The notes under the pieces: model-generated
What the model saw: only the letters and a program-made list of their open reading frames with translations
Databases searched by the model: none
Told to the model about the DNA's origin: nothing
Position numbers and translations under genes: made by a program
In this document: piece after piece, positions 28,048 to 36,981 of the stretch
Layout: every line of letters begins with the position of its first letter
Numbering within the stretch: the stretch's first letter is position 1
Assembly: GCF_030433715.1 (NCBI RefSeq)
Contig: NZ_JAROCC010000003.1
Location: 225,836 to 289,835 of the forward strand
Reading direction: 5' to 3'
DNA length: 64,000 nt
Origin: Sporosarcina highlanderae
GTDB taxonomy: Bacteria > Bacillota > Bacilli > Bacillales_A > Planococcaceae

Positions 28048-29766
28048 ATGGAGAGTAAAACGTTACCTGTAATGCAAGGGAATTATCAATTGCAGGATTA
28101 TGACCAAACAGTTAGGGAGTTTCAGTGGTCAGACGCAGAGAAGGAGTTCAGCTGGCATAAGACCGGGCTTATTAACATCGCATATGAGGCCGTGGATCGA
28201 CATGCCGATTCCTATCGGAAAAACAAAGTGGCCCTCTATTACAAGGATGCAAATCGTAAAGAGGCTTATACGTTTAATGAGCTGAAAAAAATGTCAAATA
28301 AAGCTGCAAATGTGTTAAGAAATCATTCTACATTGGAAAAAGGAGACCGTCTTTTTGTATTTATGCCAAGATCTCCGGAATTGTATTTTTCATTACTTGG
28401 TGCACTGAAGATGGGGACAATCGTAGGGCCATTGTTTGAAGCATTCATGGAAGGGGCTGTATACGATCGTCTATCTGATAGTGAAGCCAAAGCGATTATT
28501 ACAACTCCTGAATTGCTCAACAGGATTCCTGTTGCGAAATTGCCCCATTTAAAAACAATCTTCCTGGTGGGAGAAAATATTGATGAGGATTCAATGCATG
28601 TTGATTTCAATAAACATCTGAAAGAGGCATCTCCATACTTCCAGGTCGAATGGATGGAGCGGGAATCTCCAACGTTGCTTCATTACACTTCGGGTTCAAC
28701 AGGCAAGCCGAAGGGTGTACTGCATGTGCAAGAGGCAATGGTGCAACAATTGCAGACAACAAGATGGGTTCTGGATTTAAAGGATGAAGATATCTTCTGG
28801 TGCACGGCGGATCCGGGATGGGTTACAGGGACAGCCTATGGAATATTCGGTCCTATGCTTGCTGGGGCGACATCGCTGATTTTAGGGGGAAGGTTTTCCA
28901 CGGAAAGCTGGTATGAGGCAATTCAAGACTACGGCGTAACTGTATGGTACAGCGCGCCTACAGCGTTTCGAATGCTCATGGGTGCGGGTGCAGGTCCATT
29001 GGAAGAGTATGATCTATCTTCATTGCGCCATATTTTATCAGTTGGGGAGCCCCTTAATCCGGAAGTTATCCGTTGGGGGATGGAAGTTTTCAAACTGAGA
29101 ATCCATGATACATGGTGGATGACAGAAACTGGAGCTCAAACTATCTGTAATTTTGGATCTTTGCCAATCAAGCCTGGCTCGATGGGTAAACCGGTTCCAG
29201 GAATTGAAGCTGCAATTGTAGATGATCGTGGACAAGTATTGCCACCAAATCGGATGGGGAACTTGGCGATTAAAAAAGGTTGGCCAGCTATGATGCGTGC
29301 TATCTGGAATAATCCGGAGAAGTATGATTCATATTTCATGAATAATGAATGGTATGTATCCGGCGACTCTGCGTATATGGATGAGGATGGATATTTCTTC
29401 TTCCAAGGCCGTGTCGATGATGTCATCATGACAAGTGGGGAGCGCGTCGGTCCGTTTGAAGTTGAAAGCAAGTTGTTAGAGCATCCTGCGATTGTCGAGG
29501 CTGGAGTAATTGGGAAGCCGGATCCTGTTCGAGGCGAGATCATTAAAGCGTTTGTTGCACTTCATGAAGGATATGAACCATCCGAAGAACTTTCTGATGA
29601 TATTAAGCAGTTTGTCAAGAAAGAGCTTGCAGCACATGCGGCTCCTCGCGAGATTGAATTTAAAGATAAACTCCCTAAAACAAGAAGTGGTAAAATCATG
29701 CGCCGTGTGTTGAAGGCGTGGGAGCTAAATTTGCCTGAAGGCGATTTGTCGACAATGGAAGATTAA
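28048..29766 (+). CDS. acsA: Acetyl-CoA synthetase AcsA
   Basis: The 572-residue AMP-forming synthetase has the P-loop-like LLHYTSGSTGKPKGVLH, the motif DTWWMTETGA, YVSGDSAYMDEDGYFFFQGRVDDVI (hinge) and a C-terminal PKTRSGKIMRR. The lysine of SGK is residue 549, the site that AcuA acetylates in B. subtilis AcsA. It converts acetate, ATP and CoA to acetyl-CoA. I chose the ATG at 28048 (AAAGGGTGAT upstream). A poor cre-like sequence (two mismatches) lies at 27979-27993. Normally it is directly divergent from acuA; here 4 kb separates them. Confidence 0.95.
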   Translation: MESKTLPVMQGNYQLQDYDQTVREFQWSDAEKEFSWHKTGLINIAYEAVDRHADSYRKNKVALYYKDANRKEAYTFNELKKMSNKAANVLRNHSTLEKGDRLFVFMPRSPELYFSLLGALKMGTIVGPLFEAFMEGAVYDRLSDSEAKAIITTPELLNRIPVAKLPHLKTIFLVGENIDEDSMHVDFNKHLKEASPYFQVEWMERESPTLLHYTSGSTGKPKGVLHVQEAMVQQLQTTRWVLDLKDEDIFWCTADPGWVTGTAYGIFGPMLAGATSLILGGRFSTESWYEAIQDYGVTVWYSAPTAFRMLMGAGAGPLEEYDLSSLRHILSVGEPLNPEVIRWGMEVFKLRIHDTWWMTETGAQTICNFGSLPIKPGSMGKPVPGIEAAIVDDRGQVLPPNRMGNLAIKKGWPAMMRAIWNNPEKYDSYFMNNEWYVSGDSAYMDEDGYFFFQGRVDDVIMTSGERVGPFEVESKLLEHPAIVEAGVIGKPDPVRGEIIKAFVALHEGYEPSEELSDDIKQFVKKELAAHAAPREIEFKDKLPKTRSGKIMRRVLKAWELNLPEGDLSTMED

Positions 29767-29774
29767 TAACATAA

Positions 29775-29812
29775 ATAGAAAAGGGACCCTAAGTTCAGGG
29801 TCCCTTTTCTTA
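29775..29812. terminator. Bidirectional terminator between acsA and the PBP gene
   Basis: AAAAGGGACCCT pairs with AGGGTCCCTTTT around AAGTTC. T runs lie on both sides for the convergent genes. Confidence 0.85.
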
Positions 29813-32800
29813 ATCATCGCCATCATCATCGGAAGGTGGTTTTTTATTGCCTCCGTTATTTCCGTTGTTATTTCCGTTATTTCCATTGTTGCCGTTATTA
29901 CCTTTGTTTCCGTCATTTCCATTATTCCCTTTATCTCCATCGTCATTTCCGCTACCGTTTCCGTCATTTCCTGGCGGAGTGGTCGGTTCGGTTTTGTCAT
30001 CATCAGCTTCATCATCATTTCCATCATCAGGTTTAGTTGAAGGTGGAGGATTCGGCCTTTCGACTGTCACTGTATTTGATGCTCCAGATAACAGACCAGT
30101 GATATCGACGGCTTGGACATAATAGTTACCAGGACCTACAGTCAGAGAATTCGGTGAGCCATCGTGTATTGTAGCTATCCGATTATTATTATGATATACA
30201 TAATAACCGATTACATCGTTGGATGAGGATTCTGTCCATACTAAATTAGAACCTTCAATAGATGCGCTAACTCCGGCTGGTGCAACATCGTCAGCTAAGA
30301 ATTCTGCACCTGATACAACACTGGATGAAAATACGGACATGGATGGGAATAGTTTGGATGCATCGCCACCCCAAGATCCAAGCATCCGGTCTATAAAGCT
30401 TTGGCTTACGCCAGTACCACCTGAAACTATGAACTCAGCTGGGGTCGAAGGAAGTGCCATATACCGGCTGCCTTTGACTGAAACATACGATGCGTCGATT
30501 ATGCTGTCATCGGGCTCCGTCGGTAGCATTACCTTCGAGTTGAATAAATCAGATCTGATTAAACCTGCTCCTGAACAAGCTGCAGATGGTGCCAGTCCTG
30601 AAATCCCGCAGAAAGGTTTGGAAACAACTCCTTCAGGTTGTTTGAATGAGTCGCCCGCCCCTATTATGTCAGGTTTAACTTCATTTGCTTTGTTTAGCAA
30701 CCTACTAAATAGCATTGTCGTTCGAGTAGTCGGATGCATTTGACCGGTTCCCCTTGTGTACAATTTTCGCGTATGGTCTTTATATCCAAACCATAGACCA
30801 AGCGAAACATTAGGATTATAACCGACCAACCAAGCGTCACCGTATCCATTTGTTGTTCCTGTTTTTGCAGCAAGATCTGTCTTGAAGTTCATAAAACCGG
30901 GTACTTGTTGTCCTGTTCCTCCAGGCTTTATCACGTCTCTCAGCATATCGGTGATGATATAGGAAGTTTCAGGGCTAAATACATCAACTGGTTTTACTTC
31001 ATGTTGATAAACGATGTTGCCATTCATATCTTCGATTCTTTCAATGATATACGATTGGATAAACTTCCCGCCATTTGCAAAAGTGGCGAATGCGTTAGTA
31101 TTTTGTTCTACACTTACTCCAATCTTCATGCCGCCGTACGATGTGGAATAGTTCACATAGTCTTCAGCATGTAGCTTTGTGAAATTCATTTTCTTAAGAA
31201 ATTCGGCTGGTCTTCTATCGATGATTTCATTGTATAACCGTGCTGTAGGAAGGTTCAGTGATTCAGCAAGTGCTTGTCTTGCCGGAATAATCCCATTTTC
31301 CAAATCGGCGTAATAGTTGGAAGGACTCCACGGTTCAGTTCCCACTGTTATATCAAATTTGACATCGACTACTGGGCTGCCTGCACCAATAAATCCATAT
31401 TCAATTGCAGGAGCATAAACAAGAAGCGGCTTCATAGAAGAACCGTTTTGTCTGAATGCTTGGGTGGCATGGTTTAGGGCAATTAACTGGTGATCACGTC
31501 CGCCTACGAAGGATAGTATTCGGCCGGTGCTATTTTCAAGCATGATGGCACCAACTTGAACAGGATCATCCTTCAATACGGTTTCACCTGTACTAAAATC
31601 CTTTTCTTCGCGGGTATACGTGAAGCCATAATACTCAAATTCCTCTGCGACTTTATTCATTTCATCATACAAAGTCTTGTCGATCGTCGAATAGATTCGA
31701 TATCCGCCTGTACGCATCTCGCGTTCTGCAAGAATCTTATATTTTCCTTTGACTTTATCATCTTCTTCAAAACGTTCAGGATCGATTCCGTCTTTTTCAG
31801 CGAGCATTTTCGCAAGTATTTCTTTTGTTCTTTCTTGAATCTCCTGAGTTAGGTAAGGGTATCTTTCAGTTGCTCGCTGTGTTTTTTCTCTAAAGTCCTT
31901 CGTAATATCGTAAGCGATTGCTTCCTCATATTGAGCTTCAGATATATAACCAGTTTCTTTCATCCTGAAAAGGACAGTTTTCATCCTATCAATTCCGGGC
32001 TTGATGTTTTTTTCGTTCTTCAAACCTCCGCCATAATAATTACTGAGGAATGGCGTGTAGGCAAAAGGCGCTTGCGGTATACCCGCAATGTAGGCTGCTT
32101 GGGGTAAATTAAGATCTTTAGCCTTAATTCCGAAAATTCCTTCTGCAGCAGTTTCGATGCCCGCAATATTTTGTCCCATTGCATTTCTACCATATGGAAT
32201 GATATTTAAATAGGCTTCAAGGATTTCATTTTTATCCATAAAATGCTCAATTCGCATCGCAAGGAGAATTTCTTTTGCCTTTCGTTCATACGAAACTTCA
32301 TTTGTCAAAATTTGGTTTTTTATCAATTGCTGCGTTAAGGTTGAACCACCTGTCTGACTTGATGAGTTAGTAACATCTTGGAAAAGTCCACGGAATATCG
32401 CTTTTGGAACAATTCCATTATGTGTTTCAAAGTATTCATCTTCTGTTGCCATAACAGCATCGATGACAAATGGGGAAACATCCTTTAAAGTAGTTTGTTT
32501 ACGTTCAATATCAGAGTTCACTTTTCCTAAGTAAATGTCATTTGCAAAATAGATTTCTGAGGTCTCTTCATAGTTGAAAATGGCATCACGCATTTCGGTC
32601 TTTGAACGTAAAGGTTCTTTCGCAACAAGTGACGCGAAGTAACCAGCACCGACAGAAGCTGCAAAAACACCAAGCGTTAACCCGAAGATAAGGAATAAAA
32701 GGAATAGGTTCCAAATAACCCCCGAAGTAATTCGGACGCCTTTCGCCCAGCCTTTATTCTTCATCGCATCAAATTTTTCTTCTATTAGATCTATCCTGTT

Positions 32801-32818
32801 TTTACGTCGTTTGTTCAA
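29810..32818 (-). CDS. Class A penicillin-binding protein (PBP1A-type) with FN3 domain and Asp/Asn/Gly tail
   Basis: The 1002-residue protein has a short cytoplasmic N-terminus and one membrane span (about residues 30-60). The GT51 glycosyltransferase has MATEDEYFETHNG and GGSTLTQQLIKNQ. The transpeptidase has Ser460 in GSSMKP, the AESLNLP motif and AKTGTTNGYGDAW. A fibronectin type III-like domain follows (about 840-917). The final 85 residues are a Pro-Thr/Asp-rich linker and GNNGN-type repeats ending in DDDGDD. It polymerises and cross-links peptidoglycan on the outer membrane face. It converges on acsA; a TnpB element sits just upstream of its start. Confidence 0.95.
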   Translation of the reverse strand: MNKRRKNRIDLIEEKFDAMKNKGWAKGVRITSGVIWNLFLLFLIFGLTLGVFAASVGAGYFASLVAKEPLRSKTEMRDAIFNYEETSEIYFANDIYLGKVNSDIERKQTTLKDVSPFVIDAVMATEDEYFETHNGIVPKAIFRGLFQDVTNSSSQTGGSTLTQQLIKNQILTNEVSYERKAKEILLAMRIEHFMDKNEILEAYLNIIPYGRNAMGQNIAGIETAAEGIFGIKAKDLNLPQAAYIAGIPQAPFAYTPFLSNYYGGGLKNEKNIKPGIDRMKTVLFRMKETGYISEAQYEEAIAYDITKDFREKTQRATERYPYLTQEIQERTKEILAKMLAEKDGIDPERFEEDDKVKGKYKILAEREMRTGGYRIYSTIDKTLYDEMNKVAEEFEYYGFTYTREEKDFSTGETVLKDDPVQVGAIMLENSTGRILSFVGGRDHQLIALNHATQAFRQNGSSMKPLLVYAPAIEYGFIGAGSPVVDVKFDITVGTEPWSPSNYYADLENGIIPARQALAESLNLPTARLYNEIIDRRPAEFLKKMNFTKLHAEDYVNYSTSYGGMKIGVSVEQNTNAFATFANGGKFIQSYIIERIEDMNGNIVYQHEVKPVDVFSPETSYIITDMLRDVIKPGGTGQQVPGFMNFKTDLAAKTGTTNGYGDAWLVGYNPNVSLGLWFGYKDHTRKLYTRGTGQMHPTTRTTMLFSRLLNKANEVKPDIIGAGDSFKQPEGVVSKPFCGISGLAPSAACSGAGLIRSDLFNSKVMLPTEPDDSIIDASYVSVKGSRYMALPSTPAEFIVSGGTGVSQSFIDRMLGSWGGDASKLFPSMSVFSSSVVSGAEFLADDVAPAGVSASIEGSNLVWTESSSNDVIGYYVYHNNNRIATIHDGSPNSLTVGPGNYYVQAVDITGLLSGASNTVTVERPNPPPSTKPDDGNDDEADDDKTEPTTPPGNDGNGSGNDDGDKGNNGNDGNKGNNGNNGNNGNNNGNNGGNKKPPSDDDGDD
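29850..29960. repeat. Short tandem repeat coding for the Gly-Asn tail of the PBP
   Basis: Degenerate 9-base units of the kind TTTCCGTTG/TTATTTCCG repeat across this stretch on the + strand. They encode GNN, GNNN and GND units of the PBP tail on the minus strand. Such repeats change length easily by slippage. Confidence 0.7.
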
Positions 32819-32849
32819 AATTTCATCCCGTTGTCAAAACTTCATAAAA

Positions 32850-33005
32850 CTCTACAAAGTATGTTTAATTCTTGCTTCATTCTGTCCGATTTTGCCGAAG
32901 CTACTTTCGTTTGGTCTAACAGTCCACAAGCGTAAATTCGGGTACAACGAACCCTACACATTAACAGTGTCTTGTTGGTGACTAAACTGTTAATCTTCCA
33001 TAGCC
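32850..33005 (-). ncRNA. Candidate omega RNA (right-end RNA) of the TnpB element
   Basis: TnpB guide RNAs overlap the 3' end of tnpB and run to the element's right end. On the minus strand this stretch can fold several hairpins in a row: AACAGT...ACTGTT, GGGTTCGTTGTACCC, and CGAAAGTAGCTTCG. The guide would be the 15-20 bases beyond the right end, between here and the PBP start. Inferred from the family, not shown. Confidence 0.45.
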
Positions 33006-34103
33006 CGCCAAATTCAATGCTGCGTTCATATCCCGATCTATCTTCAATCCACATTCACACGAATACACACGATCAGATAGTTTCAAATCTTTCTTAATCG
33101 TTCCGCATGAGGAACATATTTTAGAAGAGGGGTAAAAACGGTCCGCCTTAGTGAATCCAATTCCATATTTTTCGCATTTATATTCCATTTGGCGTGAGAA
33201 TTCTTTAAGCTTTTGGTTAGCAATTGCTTTTGAAAGATGGCGATTTTTCATCATCCCAATCACATTCAAATCCTCCATCACAACTTTGCTTGGTTTGGTT
33301 TTCACGATAGCGTTCGTTGATTGGTGGATATGATTGATTCGGATGTTAGTTAATCGTCTGTGTAGGTGTTGTATTTTTTGTTCGAGTTTTATAATGTTGC
33401 TCGTTTTGACGAAACGAGTTCCCTCCTTATTCATTTCGTATTTGCGGGAAACACTTCGTTGCAACCTACGCAAGCGTTTCTCGGTCTTTATTATTTTTTC
33501 CGTTTTGTTAATGTTCTTGAATTCTTGACCGTTGGAACAAATCGCTAACTCTTTAATCCCCAAGTCAATTCCAACAACTTCATCTGTCAGTTTAGGCTGT
33601 TCAAATTCCTGTTCGATCCCAACGGATATATACCAATATTTATTGTCAAAGCTGATTCTCGGATTGATGTATGCAACACCAATTGGAATCTGTTCACTTG
33701 TTTTTATCCAACCCACTTTTTCAATTAAAACAAGTTTCTTTTTCACCTTCAATTTAGAGGTATCATTATAAAAGGATAGCTTTGATTTTTTGCGACTTTT
33801 AAATTTAGGATACTTTGCTTGCCCTTTGAAAAAGTTTTTATAGGCATTGCAAGCATCCTTTATTGCTTGCTTTGTAACATTGTTTGATACATCAAATAAC
33901 CAGCTAAACGCTTCCGATTGTTTCAGTTCTGTTAGTTCTTTCCTTAAAACATTATTAGAAATAAACTTGTTTCCCTGCTTGAAGTTTTCCTGTTGTCTGT
34001 TTAATGCCCAATTATATGCCCATCTGGCAGTTCCTACAGACTTCCATAACTGTTCATCCTGTAGCTTAGTCGGTCGGAGTCTGATTTTCATCGAAAGAAT
34101 CAA
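32982..34103 (-). CDS. tnpB: RNA-guided endonuclease TnpB (IS200/IS605 family)
   Basis: The 373-residue protein is full length for the IS1341 group. It opens MILSMKIRLRPTKLQDEQLW and has the helix-turn-helix/OrfB N-domain. The RuvC residues are Asp in VVGIDLGIKELA, Glu in VVMEDLNVIGM and Asp in DRDMNAALNLAG, with a zinc finger CSSCG...CECG between. All catalytic positions are intact, so it may be active. TnpB cuts DNA at targets set by its omega RNA. The start is the TTG at 34103 (GGGAG 10 bases upstream); an ATG at 34091 is the alternative. Confidence 0.93.
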   Translation of the reverse strand: MILSMKIRLRPTKLQDEQLWKSVGTARWAYNWALNRQQENFKQGNKFISNNVLRKELTELKQSEAFSWLFDVSNNVTKQAIKDACNAYKNFFKGQAKYPKFKSRKKSKLSFYNDTSKLKVKKKLVLIEKVGWIKTSEQIPIGVAYINPRISFDNKYWYISVGIEQEFEQPKLTDEVVGIDLGIKELAICSNGQEFKNINKTEKIIKTEKRLRRLQRSVSRKYEMNKEGTRFVKTSNIIKLEQKIQHLHRRLTNIRINHIHQSTNAIVKTKPSKVVMEDLNVIGMMKNRHLSKAIANQKLKEFSRQMEYKCEKYGIGFTKADRFYPSSKICSSCGTIKKDLKLSDRVYSCECGLKIDRDMNAALNLAGYGRLTV

Positions 34104-34322
34104 TCTCTAACAACTCCCTAATCATCTTTTTAGCTTTATTCGTCCGCTATCCTTGGAGTATTCAACTAAACACGATAATTAATCGATACCTCTGTAATTA
34201 CAACACATCAAACATTATATGAAACGACAGTGTTTTACATTATTATATAGCTGAATAACTGCCACCATCTCATCTAAATCCTTCCTATTATAGCACATTT
34301 TACGACAATCAATATAAAATGT

Positions 34323-34350
34323 TTGACAATCGGATATTTTAGATTACAAT
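34323..34350 (+). promoter_or_regulatory. Sigma-A promoter of the tyrS T-box transcript
   Basis: TTGACA and TACAAT are 16 bases apart, directly before the T-box leader. Confidence 0.7.
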
Positions 34351-34354
34351 AGGG

Positions 34355-35892
<1,538 letters not shown>

Positions 35893-35894
35893 TG

Positions 35895-35932
35895 CAAAAA
35901 GGCCAATCCTGTGATGGGATTGGCCTTTTTGA
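35895..35932 (+). terminator. Intrinsic terminator of tyrS
   Basis: AAAAAGGCCAATCC pairs with GGATTGGCCTTTTT (loop TGTGATG). Confidence 0.9.
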
Positions 35933-35958
35933 TGGTGTTTTGGCCTGGAAAAGTGCGA

Positions 35959-36039
35959 GTCGGTGGTAAAGTGTAAAGAGTCGGTGGTAAATCCCCGAAG
36001 CGGTGATAAACTCCAAAAAGTCGGTGACAACCCACCGCT
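35959..36039. repeat. Four-copy periodic array, about 21-bp spacing, core GTCGGTGGTAAA
   Basis: Two exact cores GTCGGTGGTAAA start at 35959 and 35980. Degenerate copies (GCGGTGATAAA, GTCGGTGACAA) follow with steps of 19 and 21 bases, and unrelated sequence lies between cores. The array fills the gap between the tyrS terminator and the ku stop codon. Read on the minus strand, the last unit forms CGGTGGGTTGTCACCG followed by ACTTTTT, which could be the ku terminator. Confidence 0.7.
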
Positions 36040-36049
36040 CCGCCGATTT

Positions 36050-36877
36050 TCATGCATTCTTCTTCGCAGTCGTCCGTTTCCTTGTTGCGGATTTCTTCTT
36101 TTTAGTCTTATCAAGAGATGCTTGCAATGCCGCCATTAAATCGGTTGTATTCGATGGCGAAATTGGTTGTTTTTCTTTCGCAGCAACAGTAGCATTGCCT
36201 GATTTTTTCTCTTCGATTAATTCCATCAAAGCTGTCCTATATTCATCCGTGTACTTCGTAGGATCAAAAGCGGTTGTCAATTGATCGACCAATAAAAGTG
36301 CGGTATCCAGTTCTTTTTGCACGACTGTATCCTCGCTTGGAATATTCCCGACATCCTCTACATTTCTGACCTCATCCGGAAAGTGGATTGTATTCATCAA
36401 TAATGCCCCTTCATAAACCCTCACTACGGCCAATTGCTCTTTCGAACGGATAATGATTTTGGCTACACCGATTTTTCCGGAGTCCTTTAAGGCCTTGCGC
36501 AATAATGCATATGCCTTTCCGCCGTTCGCATCGGGTGCCATGAAATAGCTTTTTTCAAAATAAATTGGATCAATTTCCACCAACTTCACAAAATCAATAA
36601 TTTCCACAGCTTTCTCTTCATTTTCCTTCTTCAAATTTTCAAGCTCTTCGTCATCTAAAACGACGAACTTATTTTTTGTATACTCATATGCCTTCACGAT
36701 ATCTTCATTCTGCACTTCCCTATCACAAACGGGGCATACTTTTTGATAACTAATCGGTGAATTGCACTCCTTGTGAAGTTGGCGCAATTTAATATCATTA
36801 TTTTCCGTAGCTGCATGGAGTTTGATCGGGATATTGACTAATCCGAAACTGATGCTGCCTTTCCATACTGTGTGCAT
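36050..36877 (-). CDS. ku: Ku protein of bacterial non-homologous end joining
   Basis: The 275-residue Ku core begins MHTVWKGSISFGLVNIPIKLH, with LHKECNSPISYQKVCPVCDREVQ and YEGALLMNTIHFPDEVR as further signatures. The C-terminus is a lysine-rich tail (DKTKKKKSATRKRTTAKK) of the kind that binds DNA and LigD in other bacteria. It binds broken DNA ends as a homodimer and recruits LigD. It is divergent from ligD with 104 bases between starts. A sigma-G-like promoter precedes it. Confidence 0.96.
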   Translation of the reverse strand: MHTVWKGSISFGLVNIPIKLHAATENNDIKLRQLHKECNSPISYQKVCPVCDREVQNEDIVKAYEYTKNKFVVLDDEELENLKKENEEKAVEIIDFVKLVEIDPIYFEKSYFMAPDANGGKAYALLRKALKDSGKIGVAKIIIRSKEQLAVVRVYEGALLMNTIHFPDEVRNVEDVGNIPSEDTVVQKELDTALLLVDQLTTAFDPTKYTDEYRTALMELIEEKKSGNATVAAKEKQPISPSNTTDLMAALQASLDKTKKKKSATRKRTTAKKNA

Positions 36878-36901
36878 GAAGTTTCACCTGCTTTTATTTT
36901 T

Positions 36902-36930
36902 TAGTATGAGAGCATCCTTCATTCCTATGT
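36902..36930 (-). promoter_or_regulatory. Sigma-G-like promoter of ku
   Basis: On the minus strand ACATA is followed after 17 bases by CATACTA, close to the forespore sigma-G consensus (GHATR-N17/18-CATnnTA). B. subtilis ku/ligD are forespore genes, which supports it. Confidence 0.45.
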
Positions 36931-36957
36931 ATACGAAATGAAATCGGTCTAACACTA
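36929..36957 (+). promoter_or_regulatory. Possible sigma-G-like promoter of ligD
   Basis: GTATA is followed after 17 bases by AACACTA (5 of 7 matches to CATACTA). Its -35 overlaps that of the divergent ku promoter. Weak on its own. Confidence 0.3.
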
Positions 36958-36981
36958 AGAAAAACAGTGGAGAGCGATTTA

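Larger units (their letters stand above)
32845..34320 (-). mobile_element. IS200/IS605-type element carrying only tnpB
   Basis: A complete tnpB gene is flanked by AT-rich, hairpin-forming non-coding ends of about 130 bases (right, 32845-32981) and about 200 bases (left, 34104-34320). No tnpA is present, so it would need a transposase in trans. These elements make no target duplication, so the ends given are estimates. It lies between the tyrS T-box promoter and the PBP gene. Confidence 0.55.

Noticed and set aside
29836..30743. Several + strand frames opposite the PBP gene
   Set aside because: Shadows of the PBP tail; the low-complexity DNA keeps other frames open.
32842..33054. 70-codon minus-strand frame at the right end of the TnpB element
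   Set aside because: Overlaps tnpB and the candidate omega RNA, no ribosome site.
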